NCBI GenBank assembly: GCA_037892935.1
Contig: JAYXKI010000005.1
Location: 1,426,001-1,490,000 of the forward strand
Reading direction: 5' to 3'
DNA: 64,000 bases
From: Phlebopus portentosus
Taxonomy: Eukaryota; Basidiomycota; Agaricomycetes; Boletales; Boletinellaceae
Shown: in pieces, positions 10,277-24,057 of the stretch
Layout: every line of letters begins with the position of its first letter
Position numbering within the stretch: position 1 is the stretch's first letter
The notes under the pieces: generated by a model
The model's input: only the letters and a program-made list of their open reading frames with translations
Databases searched by the model: none
Told to the model about the DNA's origin: nothing
Translations under genes and position numbers: made by a program

Positions 10277-13200
10277 ATGTCTCCTCACGCTCGTTTTGCA
10301 CCTTACGACCCTTCCGACGTTCCCATCCCGACTACGAGACCGCCTGCGCCAGCGGGTACTATTCGCCGTGCCAAGACTCTCACTCGTCCAGAGCGCGGCA
10401 TCGCGCCTGTCCCACTCATCAAGCCGTCTGCACCGCTTGGCGGCACTACAACCGCCGTACCTTCTAGCTCAGATTCAGGCTGGGACACCTGGACTCTCTT
10501 CTCTCGCATCATCACTTTTTGGGCTCCCGGTGTCCTTCTCAGCTCGATCGGTGGGCTGAAAACTAAACCAGTACGGCAGGCATGGAGGGAAAAAGTCGCG
10601 CTCTGCTTCATCGCGCTGGGTCTGGGTGGCATTGTCGGATTCATGACGGTGGGAATGCAGCAGGTCCTTTGTCCGTCCAACAGCGACAGCGACTCCAGCA
10701 AGTTCCAACGTCTTGGGAGTCTGGAAAACTCTGTGGGCATTCAAGGTTGGACGTTTCTTGCCTCGGGAAATACTCCATCTTCTGTCCTTGATCTGGCCGA
10801 GTCATCGCCAGGTCAAGATATCACTTATTTGTTCCAACGCGATGCGGAAAATTTCCAAGCTTGCAACGGACTCAATTTTCGTGTTGCGCTGGATTCTCCG
10901 TGCAATTCGCAGACGAATTGCACGTTAGGGAATCTCAACTCTACTTCGACATTTTCGTCTTTAGCGCTCACAAATCAGACCCTTCTTGTTGGCTATGATT
11001 GGGATCAAGTGGCAGGTCTGAATAACTACATCGTCATTGATGGCGCAGTCCTTAATATGGACCCATATTTCTCCTTGCATCCCGACGCGATCAATGGAGA
11101 CAATGTCGATACCGCTCTGCGCACAATTGCCAGTGCCGAATCGGTTGGTGGTGGAAAAGATGGGACGCGTTTATTTTATGGTCGCTCGGACCTGAAGTCG
11201 TCCGTCGGCTGTCTGAAGCAACGCTATTATGCAGGAAATATCGACAAGATCACGCCAGGCTGTTTCGTATCTCAGCTTGTCCTCTACGCTGGCTTGATTA
11301 TCGTCCTTGCACTTGTTTTGGTTCGCTTTGCGATGGCTTGCGTCTTCAGTTGGATCATCTCCGGCAGACTTGCGGGCAACCCGGATTCGGCCTTGCTACG
11401 TCGAACGGCTGTCAGTCCTGCAGTGCTTCCTGGAGGTGCGAATGTCGCAGTGGATAACCGAACAGGGGTAGCACCATGGTCGAATGGCAAGCTGCAGAAA
11501 AGCATTAGAGGACCGCCCAAATCTCTGAAGCCTTCCAATTCATCGACGACGCTCGTTGGTGGCACTGAAGGCTCCGCTCCGACGATAACCCTTGCTCAAA
11601 TCGGCGCAGAGCTCTTCACCGTCTGCCTTGTCACGTGTTATTCGGAAGGCGAGAGCTCGCTTCGGACAACGTTAGACTCGATCTCGCGCACAAATTACGC
11701 CGATAAGCGTAAGCTTCTTTTTGTTGTCGCCGACGGGATGATCACAGGTGCGGGCGAGAAGCGCAGTACACCGGACATTTGTGTGAGTTTGTTGGACGCG
11801 GATCCGCGTTTCGGTGATCCCATGCCGATGAGTTACATCGCTGTTGGGTCTGGGAAGAAAAGAGAAAACAGGGCCATGGTCTATGCTGGTCATTACAGTA
11901 AGTCGTAGTCGGCTGTCCTAAGACTTCTTTTACTTATGTATGGGATTAGCCGTCGCGGGACGTCGTACACCAACGATTGTCGTAGTGAAATGTGGTACCG
12001 AGCAAGAAGCACAGACGGACAAGAAGCCTGGAAATCGTGGCAAGCGTGATTCGCAACTCATCTTGATGAACTTCTTCTCGCGCGTTACGTATAACGATCG
12101 GATGTCGCCGCTCGATTTCGATCTCTTCCGGAAAGTACACATCCTAATGGGTGTTACGCCAGACTATTTTGAGGTTTGCTTGATGGTGTGTTTCGCCCAT
12201 TTTTTCTTGCTGTACTTCACGGTCCTAATATCCCGTTTAGGTTGATGCCGATACGAAGGCCTATCCCGAGTCGCTGAAAGCACTGGTCAATTGTATGCAC
12301 CACGATCCGCTGATTATGGGTGTTTGTGGAGAGACACGTATTGCGAACAAACGGCAATCTTGGGTAACTGCAATTCAGGTCTATGAGTATTTCATCTCGC
12401 ACCATATGTCCAAGGCCTTCGAGTCCGTTTTCGGTGGTGTGACCTGTTTGCCGGGGTGTTTCTCCATGTTCCGTCTGAAAGCTCGAAAGACTAGTGGGGA
12501 CGATTGGGTGCCCCTCATTACGAAACCGGAAATCGTACGTGAATATAGCCAGAGCGAAGTTACGACTCTGCACCAGAAGAACCTTCTTCTACTCGGTGAA
12601 GATCGGTTCTTGACGACGTTGCTCTTACGAACGTTCCCAAATCGGAAGATGATCTTCTTGCCTCAGGCGAGATGCCGCACGGTGGTGCCCGATACGTTCA
12701 AGGTGCTGCTTTCTCAGCGTCGACGATGGATTAACTCGACTATTCATAACTTGATGGAGCTCGTACTCGTACCGAATTTGTGTGGAACGTTTTGCTTCAG
12801 CATGCAATTCGTTGTGTTTATGGATCTATTGGGTACTGTTGTATTACCGATCGCGATTGTGCTCACGTATTCTCTGATTATTAATACGGCCATGAACCCT
12901 CCGAAATCTTTTGAAGAAGCTATCCCACTTGTTTTGCTTATCGCCGTCATCGGTCTTCCGGGTGTACTCATCTTGATCACAACGCGCAAGATCGTATACT
13001 TGTTCTGGATGTTGATCTACTTGATTGCATTGCCGATATGGAATTTCGTCCTTCCTGTCTATTCATTCTGGCACTTCGATGATTTCTCCTGGGGTGAAAC
13101 ACGGTATGTTACATCTCGTGTTTGTTTTTGTGTTCTTTTGCTGATCCCATGTTTAGAAAGGTTGAAGGTGAACGCAAAGGAGCAGCGCATGGCGAAGGAG

Positions 13201-13895
13201 ATGGCGTGTTTGACGGGACATCTGTTCCGCTGAGACGATGGGAAGATTGGGAGCGTTCACGGCTGCGTAAGATCAAACGCGAAGAGCGACGACGTCGAGA
13301 GCTGGAACGCGCATTCCCGAACGGATACAATTCATATGCCAATCTCGGTGTGCGCTCGGAAGTCTCGAGCCAATACGACGGTTCCGATACGATATCTGTC
13401 ACGTCTTCAGAGGAAGATGTGTGGGGACCAAACATTGGTGGCTACAATGAAAATAGCCCAGCGTACCCTCCACTGCCTACGGGCGTTCTCCTGCCCCGAA
13501 ACGATGTCTTGCAATCTGCAGACACAGTCGATGCATCTGACCTTGAAGCGATGCTAGAGAGTGGCTTTGACAGCGATCGGAACCTATCGCGACAGCATCT
13601 CATACCGAGTTCATCAAGCTCAACGGGGAGTCTGCCGCGATATCAATTATCAGATGGGCCTACGAGGTTAGGGAACGGTAACGCGCAATATTCGCCCGTA
13701 TCACGGATAGAGGGAGGTCCCGTGGATGTTCCGGCGGTGATGTCGCCTATAACTCCAACAGGGCCAAATGCGATGAGCAGTGCTGTCGGGAGAACACAGA
13801 CGCACGCTCGACAACGGAGTGGTGGGCGGGGTGGTCCTCCAGATCCACGCTCGTATGGCCCGCTTGGGCCTCTGGATCCAGGGAATCGTATCTGA
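10277..13895 (+). CDS. Chitin synthase, class IV (yeast Chs3 type)
   Basis: Membrane glycosyltransferase (EC 2.4.1.16) polymerising GlcNAc from UDP-GlcNAc into cell-wall chitin. Four exons (10277-11897, 11950-12173, 12241-13103, 13157-13895) give 1148 residues with all joins in frame. In order: a Pro/Arg-rich cytosolic N-tail; TM segments ([18 protein letters not shown]); an extracytoplasmic domain with several N-glycosylation sequons; TM ([19 protein letters not shown]); the GT2 catalytic domain starting [15 protein letters not shown]; the metal-binding DAD (VDADTKAYP); the acceptor/EDR motif [10 protein letters not shown]; the signature QRRRWINST; then C-terminal TM helices and [31 protein letters not shown] is typical of class IV. 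There is no myosin motor domain, unlike classes V and VII. The long Ser/Pro-rich C-tail is probably regulatory. Confidence 0.93.
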
Positions 13896-15456
13896 AACGA
13901 CTGCCTGTATGTCTGTCTGCACATCCAACGCCACTCTTTCTTCATTCTTACAGTTCGGACTTGATTGCTAACATCAACTTCACTTCGCATTTGTGTCTGT
14001 CATCAATGGAACTTCAACTTGGTCCTTAGGCATTCCCATCCCCTGCCACCTACATAGTGTCTTCGCGTCCCGTCAGCCATGCATTATCATGCATCATTTA
14101 CTTTAGCATCCCCTTATGTCTGTTGGCACCTCGACAGATCCTCAATTTTGATTTATTGATTGATTCCCTCCTTTAACGACTATACCTGGATATCCCTAGT
14201 CCCTCTCTCTGTCTCTATCTCTGTCCTGTTTTATCGTCTTCATCCTCTTTATAATGTTTCCATCTCTGGAGGGGTCGCGCCGCGCGCGGTTTCGTTCTTT
14301 TCTATAGCTGTTTCTGTGCCGCCGCGTAATATTACGCGTGTGCGTTTATGAGGAATGGAAATATAATTTGTATATACACATACATATTGTTTCTCTCTTT
14401 CGTTCTGTTTGTACGACAGATGGACAGTTCTTGCGTTTGGCTAGCTTTGTTTAGGAAACGGATCATAAAACGACCGACCAGCCGCAGAAAAAGTAAACCA
14501 GCCTCTCTCGTTGTATATTTCGTTGTTTTCTGTTCCTTGTCTCTGAAAACCCGGATCCGTTTGCATCATAGCCAAGACTCGAGTAATTTCATCTGCACTT
14601 CCACTCAATGTACATACAACCACGTATGGACAGATGTTACTTTCCAGCCCTGAATTGAGTTTTTTTTCTGATTCAAAAGCTGATGGACAATCGATCGCAT
14701 GTTTTTCTTTACTTACTATAATAATATCAGTGTTTTCTTGCTTTTAAGAAAAGATTATGGAATGCTATGCCCGAGATACTATAGTGTTTTACGAAGATAT
14801 TGACTTTGTCTTTAAAGAGACGCGGGAGAAGGACAGCTTCAAGTTTTGTGTGGTAGTGTATTGTATTGTATTGCGGCTTGTCAATCTAATCTACTTGGAT
14901 CTGGGTGAACGTGCAGATCTGGATAGCTGCATGTATGTACCTAATCACGGTGCTTCATAGCATCGGAAGTAAAAATGGGCGACACGACACGAAACGGAAA
15001 CACGACCCTATTCACACGCCCTCTTGGCACATCAAAGGTGGCAGCACACTACATAGTACTAGGATGAGATTTCAAATACCTGTACAATACAAGTAATCAA
15101 AGTACTGATGACTGATTCTATAAAGATATTTTGGAGCTGGCTGAAGGGGTGCTTAATAGATTTTATGGATCTGTCTGCAAGGACCACTGGCGCTAAAAAA
15201 ATTTCTTTGTTTGTTGATCCTTCTACTATTGATGGAGATGATACTTTCACAACGCGACTGTTCCAATCAGATTCTCCCGGAGAATGCCGATATGGTCGCG
15301 TTGCACTTGTAGCATGTGTCTGCTTAAAGTTTAAGCCCAACACCAGGCATTCCATTCCATTCCAACCAACTCTGCTCCTCTGTCTCGCTCTAAGCCACTC
15401 ACCACGACGCTCAACGCCATCAGGAGAAAACTTGTCAAAAAAGACAGCGCGGGTCA
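13896..15456. other. Gene-free region, 3' side of chitin synthase
   Basis: About 1.5 kb that is AT- and T-rich, with no family signal in any frame. It should contain the chitin synthase 3' UTR and the promoter of the next gene. A 214-codon open frame at 15108-15752 mostly overlaps the next gene in another frame and has no recognisable domain. Confidence 0.5.
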
Positions 15457-18000
15457 ATGTTGGTTGCTGCACAGTCCCCATCCGTCGTGTTGCAGTCGCC
15501 GACGCGGACGGTCCCAACACACCTGGATGCATACCAGATCCCCGTTCCAGTGACACCCGTCCCGCCCCTCGCTGCTCCCTTCTCGATTCACGCGCCATTA
15601 CCTTTGCCTACGCCGAATCCGATACCAATACCGGTGCATGTACCTGTACCGATTCAGCTGCCAGCGCTGGTTCTACAGGAAGCTCCTCCACCCCCGCGAC
15701 CGGAAGTGGAAGTGCCCGTGCACGAAAGACTGTTTGCCGCTCAGGTATGTGATTTCTCGCATATGCCTTGTTATTCGAAATCTCTAAGCGCTCTCCTTTA
15801 GCTTGCGCATTTAGCTTCGGGGCATCATTTGAGCGAATACAACAGACTCAAAAATGAACGTCAGAGAGGTGAGTAATAAAAATTGTTTGATCGATTTGGT
15901 CTTAGGTGCGACTCCTTATAGGTTCTGTTGCCGCATATGTGCCATTTTCTCTGCAAGCACCAGCGCAGGTGCGAGAATTGCGCGCGCGACAGGCCCAGAA
16001 CTCAGAGCGGCAGTCTTGGTGGATCAGCGAACGAAGCGGTTGCGATACACTAGAGAAATTCCCGTGCCTGGTGGCTCAGCACAATTCAGAGGAGCAGGGA
16101 TTACCTGCGATGGTGACCGGTCCAATCTCAGATATCTCGCAGGAGATATCCGCTGCGATCTCATCCCAGATGATAACGACGCACATTACCAAGACCTCCC
16201 AATCGCATCCCATAAAGTACGCTCTCTCCTATTTGTTGGATTGTAATCGCATAACTGACGTTTTGTCTGACTAGCATTTCCATGGTTATACCGTCTGACG
16301 CTCTTCTTGCTATCGCGTCGCGACTCGTGTCTTCGTCCTCTGCCTCACCGATTTTGTTTCACATCCCAGACAACTATCACTTGGACCGCCTAACTGCTCC
16401 TTTCTCGCGGGGATACCTGACTTGCAGTCCGTTTTACCGACCAGGACACCCATCCTACCCACCAATGGCGCGTCAGCCCGTATCGTTAACATGGTCTGAA
16501 CAAGGAAGCAATGAGCTTCAGAATGCACTTAAGGGAGAAATTTCATTGCCACCTCGACCACTCTACGTTCCCTCCCAAGACGTTCATGGGATACATCCGC
16601 CAAGTGAATTTCCGCACCTTCCCGCACTTCCTCATCCGGCGCCTTTACCACCCAGTCCACCTAGAGGCGTGGTTCGAAGACGACAACGACATGGCCGTGC
16701 AACTTCAGCACCCCCTGTGTTTCGAACCTTCAAGAATTCTCAGCGCAGAGTGTCGAACCTGAAGGATCCTTGGCAGTGCCTCGTCCGGAACAGATCAAGT
16801 CCCGAAGTTCCAACGAAGCGCTTAGAAGTTCTGCCATCCGTTGTACCTTCTCCTTCTGTGATTTCGGAGTCTCGTCCATCGAAGCAAGCAAACCAACAAG
16901 ATGAGCTTACGAATGGCAATGGCGCGATCGGACTCATGCTTCCTCCGTCCCTTCCATCAGGTCTTCCTAATACTCTTCCCCAAGTGGCTTCAGCTTTGAT
17001 TGACGAGACACAGATGCAAAATCCTGTTGGTGTACAACATCTGGGAAATCTGTATCTCAGCTCATGCCCTGGGAAGAAAGGTGCGTATGACTCGCTTTCT
17101 GACTTTTAGTCATTGATGACTGACACTCGACACGTGTGTGAAGTACGTCTCACGGGTCCTGTAAAGGGCCGAGGTGCTATTTGTAGGGACTTGCGATCGG
17201 ACCTCAGCAGGATGAAAGAGATCGGAACCGCGTGTGTTATATGGTGTGTTTTAAACAAACATCAGGAAAGTCATATTCAGTCTAATCTTGGCTCGTGAAT
17301 CAGTTGTCTGGATGACGAGGAGCTTGATTATCTTGGAGCTTCTTGGAATGAATATGTCGGAATAGCGAACGAACTTGGTCTGGACGTTCTCCGGTTCGTA
17401 CATTCATTTTCTACTATGGTTCTGTGTTCAATGATGCTCTGTAATTATAGGATACCAATGCCCGAGGGGCTTACACCGCTTTCCCCTGCGTCACTTGACG
17501 CGCAGCTGAAGCACATCATTGAGTCCTATACGCTCCGTGGTCTCCATGTACTAGCGCACTGTAGAGGCGGTATGGGTCGAGCTGGTCTCGTAGCGTGTTG
17601 CTGGATGATCAAACTTGGATTACTTGGTTGGAAGGACCCAGAAATCTGCGCCAAGTCATGTAGCAAGCATTCGCAGTGTCAAAATCCTTGTATGACTTGG
17701 AGTAACACCGAAACTCTGAACGGCCCGTCTCAGCAATTTCTGCAAACCCAGGCTGCGCCGAACCTATCACCGATGGCAAATCGGAATAATCAGATATCGA
17801 ACTCCTTGACATCCCTTCCGGCAGATGTCCCGCGCGTATGCCGGGGTACACTCCAGCTCGTAGAGCGGGCGTTGATCGTCATTCGTCGAAGGCGAAGCCT
17901 TAAAGCCATCGAGACGTACGAACAAGTACGCTTCCTCGTTGAATTTATCGCGCACATCGATGCAGAAGCGCGTCGAGGGCATATCGAAGACGTCAACTAG
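15457..18000 (+). CDS. CDKN3-type dual-specificity/tyrosine phosphatase with long N-terminal region
   Basis: C-terminal half is a cysteine-based phosphatase of the CDKN3/KAP type. LYLSSCPGKKVRLTGPVKG opens the domain, LDDEELDYLGASWNEYV and RIPMPEGLTPLSPASLD follow, and the catalytic P-loop is HCRGGMGRAG, matching HCx5R with the nucleophilic Cys and the Arg. A late motif VIRRRRSLKAIETYEQVRF is conserved in fungal members. The N-terminal ~450 residues are Pro-rich and low in recognisable structure. Introns fit near 15746-15802, 15870-15921, 16216-16274, 17082-17142, 17244-17304 and 17397-17451; the loop after the P-loop (about 17640-17820) may hide another in-frame intron. Known members dephosphorylate cyclin-dependent kinases; that this one does so is inference. 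Confidence 0.75.
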
Positions 18001-18805
18001 TCTATATACAACTCGTTGCCGCGACTGTCTCATCTCCTCCGTAACGGCTTCGTTCAGATCGTCTTTCTAGCCAATGCATATTTGCATAACATCGCACAAA
18101 AATCTCAATGCCGTTCTTCGATTCGCAAGTAAAACTCATTATCGCAATCGCATACGTACTTGAATAACGCTTTCGACATATACAATCGTGTTCGTGTTAT
18201 CGTCCTCATAGATCTCCCTCTTGCTTTCCTCTCCCTTTCCGTACATCACTGCCACTAAGGTCACTTTTAGTTCTGCTTTCAGCCTCGTATCTTCCAAACC
18301 ATACAGCCGTGAGATCGTCATTCTGAGCATTGATAGGTTTTCATATTTGTTCTTTCGGTGTACATTGGGTTCTTCAAATATATCATTGTTTCGTTGGTAT
18401 TGGTACATTATATGTAATTTATAATTTCGGATTGCTGTGCAGATTTCGTTTTGTTGATTAGTTCTGTCTGATGCATTGTATTACGAATAGAAACTTGGAT
18501 GTGAAATGGAAACTGAAGTCGAGTTCTTATGTAGTTACGTTGCTGACATTGAACAATATGATAGTGTCAGTCCTTCCTCATGATTTAAGAAATCCGAGGT
18601 GCTTCACGTGTATAGAACACGTCTCCACGTTCATTTATTTGTCCACATTTGGCTTTAGCAATTACGACAGCAGCGAATGTGGCAAATATAGAAACAAGTT
18701 ATTAATAGTCATGCGCAGTTTCAGGTGATGCATTCTATCATTCTGAATGGCGTTGCCCGAATACGCCCTCCTCGTGGGTTTTGATCTCTTAGAGCTTACA
18801 TATCA
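18001..18805. other. Intergenic region
   Basis: T-rich 3' flank of the phosphatase gene followed by AT-rich sequence. I see no gene, RNA or repeat in it. Confidence 0.45.
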
Positions 18806-21082
18806 GTAGTTTCTGGAGAGGAAGCTGTGAAGGGGAACTCACGAAGCGCAAGGAGCTTTGAATAAAATCGGCATTGCGCGGTTTCCTGTAATAAGAAACA
18901 GTCACTATCAAGTGTCCGATTTACATGTAAGACTCGCGAAAAGCCATATTTACCCATAACGAAGTAGAGCCGTGGGACGCCAGAATGACGAATCACGGAA
19001 TTAATCTCGCCTTCGTCGTTGAGACCCCATACCGGACTGAGACAGTCGGCGATAAAATGAAGAAGAGCAAATACATACTTTGTAGTGAGAATCACAACAT
19101 CTGCTGGTTTTTTGGTCTGATTTTATCGTCAACAATAAGTTGGCTTGCTCCAGTATCTGCAACACATTGAGAGAGGTTGGACATTACATGGGAGTAGAGT
19201 TGACTGACCTAAATGGTACCCTCCTCCACGTTTAAGATAATGCATCATGACACCAGAGTTGTCTCCTCCCATGTTAAGCTTCAATTCACGCTTCCTGAGC
19301 CCATCGAGCAATTCCCTAGGGCCCAATCAATAAAATTGTTCCCGTTGTAGGAATCGCGGAGTCATTTGCACATATTTATCAAGTTCGGCAATTAAAGGAG
19401 CCTGGCGCTGATGAAGGAACTTTATTAGGAAGCTCGGGAACGATACGCCTATTCTATCGGAGACGTCTGGAGGAGGCCAGTTCGCATCGTAGAGACCTAT
19501 GGTCTTTCTTTGACTGATATGTAGAGGTGTTCTTCATTACACGTACCTTTATGGAGAGTGCCAGCGCCGTTTTTCGTATTCATAATATAAGTAGACTCTC
19601 TTTGGGCCATCGTGACATCTGTGATATCTTGGCAGGCTCTTGTTCCCGTTCAGCAGGTAGTAGGCATACTAATCCCTCGCTTGACATGCTCTTGACAAAC
19701 ATCATGTCCTGCTAGCATGTGAGAATTGGTCTCAGAGACGACTATGGCAACAGACCTGACGTGCATGCTCCGATAACGACTATCTTCTTGCCTTCGTGCT
19801 CTCTTGCAGTCTTGTATTCCGTTGTATGGATAAGTCTTCCTTTAAATCTCTCCTATGAGTACGAAAGATGCTCACTCAACAAGTCGTCAAAGGTAATAGT
19901 TTGTCGATGCACGTACCACCCCGGGAAAATTCGGTTTTCTAGGTGGGCTTCCGTATAAGCTAGTGGCTAAAACGACATGTCTTGGCTTTAGTATTCTTCT
20001 TTCTCCGTTGGCGCGGAAGACATGGACATTCCATGGATCTTGTCCTGGGACTGCCCCTTCTTCAATCTTTTCGACATTCGCGCCCATCCGGACGTTAAAG
20101 TCCAACGCTTGAGCATAGAACTCGAGCCAGTCGGCAATCTAGTATAAATGAGTTGAGAATTGAGATTAAAAATATGCTATGCTTATATGAGCCTTCGGTG
20201 GTGGTGTCCAAAGAGGCCAAGTGAACGGAAAACTACATGAAGAATGATAAGCAAGTTACCTGAAAGGAAATGAGGCGTCATACGGAAGATATGGGATTTG
20301 TATATTGTCTAGCGGTTGCAGAAGTCGATAATACAGCCGAGCTTCACCATAAAACTACCGCTAACAGTCGTGAAGTGACAGAGCCTCACAACGAATACGC
20401 CAGGAATCTCCTACCCGTGGGTGCCGCTCGACAACCAAAGTGGGTACTCCCAGATACTTTAGTCTAGCTGTAACTTCCAACCCACAGTGGCCACCAGGTG
20501 GATGACGACGATTGATTCGGAACCTTCAAATGAAACTTCACGCTGGCGCTCTGCTAGCCAGTCATCCCCGTGATTAGGTGAAGTCGAACGCGAAGCTCCG
20601 GGAAGCCCTTCGGTTCTTCGAGGTTTGTATAGACTACATGCGCTTTCCATGACCCGGAAGAGGTCGGAACTAAGCGCTAGAACCGATGCCTACGTAAGTT
20701 TAGAATGTTGCATGGATCCAGGCGAGACCCGGATATGGCGTCTGCAGAGATACCTTGTCTTTTGCCGGGTTAGACCTGATACAGACACTGAGAATTTGGA
20801 GATGATGAAGGCGCGCTCAAGATATCGGTAAGGAAGCGAGCGATCCTCTCCGATCAGTAGAACGTGCGGAAGTCTCAAGCCAGAGCTAGTAAGGAGGGCC
20901 GCAACTCCAGCTACATTACCCTTCTCCAGATGTTGTGCGAACTGATCAAACCATTCAGAGGCGACTGAAGAGGTATTGATCTCTTTAGGAAGCCAAGCAC
21001 TGAGCCTGGTAAGTGTAGGGAGAGCTATTTCTGGTTGTGAAGCGGACATGAAGGCAGAGAAAGGGCAAGAGAAAGAGGTCAA
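18806..21082 (-). pseudogene. Flavin-containing monooxygenase (FMO/YUCCA-like), pseudogene
   Basis: Remnant of an NADPH/FAD-dependent monooxygenase. The N-terminal domain is visible as LPTLTRLSAWLPKEINTSSV and WFDQFAQHLEKGNVAGVAAL. The first dinucleotide fold survives as GGHCGLEVTARLKYLGVP and VVERHPRVGDSWR, but a base shift separates the glycine motif from VVI before it. Then come ADWLEFYAQALDFNV, NVHVFRANGERR, PRHVVLATSLYG, a second fold KKIVVIGACTS...GHDVCQEHVKRG, and DVTMAQRESTYIMNT. Further relics are ELLDGLRKRELKLNMGGDN, YLKRGGGYHL, DTGASQLIVDDKI and SPVWGLNDEGEINSVI. Defects include a frameshift at the first GxGxxG, a stop near 19333, a deletion after DDKIR and a shift near 18890. Some introns can still be followed. 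Likely a detoxification or specialised-metabolism enzyme, now dead. Confidence 0.78.
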
Positions 21083-21795
21083 GTTGGTGGTGAGAGCGAT
21101 GTTTATATGCTTCTCGTCTATGTTTATGCGTCATCTACTCTATGAAAGAGAAGCACTCTTCATACTAATCAAGTTATCTCGTAGGCACTCAAGTTACAGA
21201 TAAGATCTCATCCGCGGCCATCATACCTTCCATTCAATTTTGAATGCATTGGAGCCACATTTGCCTGTATTTTGCACCTATAACACCAAGAAAGAATAGC
21301 TTTTTAAAATGAAATTGAGTACGAGTACCTACAATAGTTCATTCCTCTCTCAGAGTCCAGTTTTATGAGAGCTCAGCTTTCCTAGTATCCGCCGCAGCCG
21401 TTATGCTCCAAAGGGTCAAAGTGAAATCATTTCTCGACACGCCAATACTAGTAACAGTATTATTGTAGTGTGGTTCAATACGACTATTCACATCATGACT
21501 TTGACAAAGAAGTCCGCAGCTCGCAACTCGTGTGTCCGTAGAAGACCCATCTTAGATGTAAGCAAGAATAATGAAAACGAGAACAAAGATTGTATATTTG
21601 TGTATTTGTGTAATGATATCGAAGTTCGAAGCACGTGTAAGCGTGAGAGAAGGTGGTCGGTTGGTGGATCCGCCTTCCGAACCGAAACCGTCCTCTCTCT
21701 CTCTGATCATGTGCCGAATACAGTCACGCCGGGTCTAACATCGTCGGTTATGTTAATGCTTGTCTTCGTACAGCGCCAACGCTACTGCCATCGTT
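21083..21795. other. Intergenic region upstream of MFS copy C
   Basis: About 0.7 kb without a recognisable gene; presumably the promoter of copy C on its right half and the promoter remnant of the monooxygenase pseudogene on its left half. Confidence 0.45.
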
Positions 21796-24057
21796 ATGCC
21801 CGCTGGTGATGTGCACAGTACAGTGGAACGGGATGTGCATCGGCAAAGTGTTCCGGCGCTGATGACCCGGATACGGGCTCTTTCTGAGACTGAGCAACAA
21901 ACTCTAACGGACTCGCCTCGGACTGAGAAAATAGAGTCTCCGGATGTCGAACGAAGTCCAAGAAGTGAGCCTGGCATGCACTGGAGTCAGACCGAGGTGT
22001 ATGAGATTCGCCACAAGTAGGCAGATCTTCCGTCAGGGTCAATGCTTTTTGCTGATACCATTTAATTTTTAGTAACATGCTCCTCGTTTTCTCTGGGTAT
22101 GCATACAAGTCTTTTTCGTCATGGTACATTAACATTTATTGTTGTTCAGCCTCATGTTGACAGGTTTGTATCTGTTTCGCTTGGTTTCTTGCGCGACTAA
22201 ATTATTCGTAGTTTTCTTGGCCGCATTAGACCAAACTATTGCGTCTGTCGCATTGCCCGCCATTGTCCGTGACATTGGAGGTGAATCTGCCTATAGCTGG
22301 GTCGGTTCTGCGTATCTACTCAGTATGTCCCGATAAAGGATAAAGCGGATAGTTTGCTGATGTCTGTGCATTCGTAGCGTCTGCATGTAAGAAATGATCT
22401 TTATCCATGTATCCGTGGTCAATCAACTCACCACTGCTAGGTATATGCCCGCTGTTTGGCACACTTTCCGATATCATTGGTCGGAAACCGATTTTGTTTT
22501 TCTCCATCACCATCTTTCTACTAGGCTCCGCCTTGTGCGGGGCTGCGCAGAACGTTGTCTGGCTAGTGGTCTGTGAGGATACTGAGCTTCGGTTTTCGAT
22601 TCGTTTCTAATGCTTTTTATTATTATCCAGGCCGAGCTGTTCAAGGTATCGGAGGAGGGGGCATTGTACAAATGTCTATGATTGTATCATCTGATATCAG
22701 TGCGTTTCTTAGTTCTGTTGTTGTTATTAAATAATGTAATATTTTGTAGCTACTCTCGAAGAAAGGGGCACATACGGTGGTCTCATCCAAGGGACATGGG
22801 GTCTTGCAAGTGTAGTCGGACCTTTAATTGGCGGTGTTTTTGCAGATCACGTCAGCTGGCGTTGGTGCTTTTGGATTAACCTGCCGACTGGCGGTGCCGC
22901 TGCGATCGTCTTATTCTTCTTTCTTCACCTCAATCCAGTCAGGCAGGTTACTTTGCGAGAAGCCATCGCTTCATTTGATTTCTTTGGTCTTTTCTTCATC
23001 ACAGCGTCCACGATCCTTATACTTATCGGTTTTCAATTTGCTGATACGGCCGAAAAGCGATGGCGCGCTCCTCAGACAATTTCTACGCTAGTCCTTGGTG
23101 GCATTCTTTTCATCGCTGGTGGTGTTTTCGAAGTTTATACGTCCAAGGAACCGGTCATTCCTCCGCGTCTGTTCCACACGCGCGCGACTACCGCTATCCT
23201 CATTTCGTCATTCATCCACTCATTTACATTCATTGCGGTAACTTACTACGTGCCACTTTACTTCCAAATACTCGGGTCGAACGCAACCATGGCCGGTGTA
23301 CAAACTTTACCTATTTTAGTAGGATCCTCTTTGATGTCAATCCTCAGCGGCTTCATTGTCTCAGCAATGGGGCGCTATCGTCCTATAATGGTGTTTGGAT
23401 TTTTGGTTATGACACTGGGATATGGTCTATTAATCATGCTGGATGAGGATATAAGCATTGCAAGGCAGGAAATTTGGCTCCTTGTCGCTGGGCTGGGAAT
23501 CGGATGCTTCTTCCAGCCACCGCTTATTGGACTGCAGTCTGCTATGCCTGTCAAGGACATGGCTACAAGCACATCAGCGTTCAGCTTAATCCGGTTAGCT
23601 TCCTGCTGCTATGGCTTTCTTCTATGCATGACTTATGTCGTGTCCTGCAGTAATCTGGGTGGTGCAATGGGGCTTGCAGTAGGCAGTACAATATTTCAAT
23701 CAGAGCTCTCCAATCGGTTGGACAAGATACCCGAGTACTCCTCTCTGCTCAATTCGGATTCGTTGGACTATACCAGCATCCACCGAATAGAACCAGATGC
23801 ACTGCGACAGCAAATCAGTCATGCGTTTACACGCAGTTTGGCGATGATATATATTGTTTTCACACCGATTTCTTTCGTTGGATTATTATTTAGTGCGTTA
23901 TCATAGGTTATCTAGACGCTTTCTAATCCTCTTTGCAGCATTACTAACGCGCGAATATACTTTAAAGCGCATCATTGAGCGCGAGCCGAAGCGACGGCAG
24001 GAAACTATGGATGAGTCACCTGGGCGCCTAGAGCAAGTCATAGTCACGAGGGTCTAG
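21796..24057 (+). CDS. MFS transporter, DHA2 family, copy C
   Basis: Fourteen-TM drug:H+ antiporter type exporter at the plasma membrane. Visible in order: polar N-tail; TM1 [29 protein letters not shown]; loop motif [83 protein letters not shown]; and a basic tail [14 protein letters not shown]. Nine introns fit GT-AG and phase, with the same microexon run (24, 14 and 9 nt) as the paralogues. The intron near 23592-23651 is a multiple of three with no stop, so its retention would still give an open protein. The start is the first ATG in frame, at 21796. Tandem with copy D (314 bp apart, same strand). Intact; substrate unknown. Confidence 0.88.

Noticed and set aside
13122..13895. Separate gene at the end of chitin synthase
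   Set aside because: It joins to the previous exon in frame across a normal intron and continues with the class IV motif after SWGET.
15108..15752. 214-codon open frame
   Set aside because: Overlaps the phosphatase gene in another frame, with no domain and poor composition.
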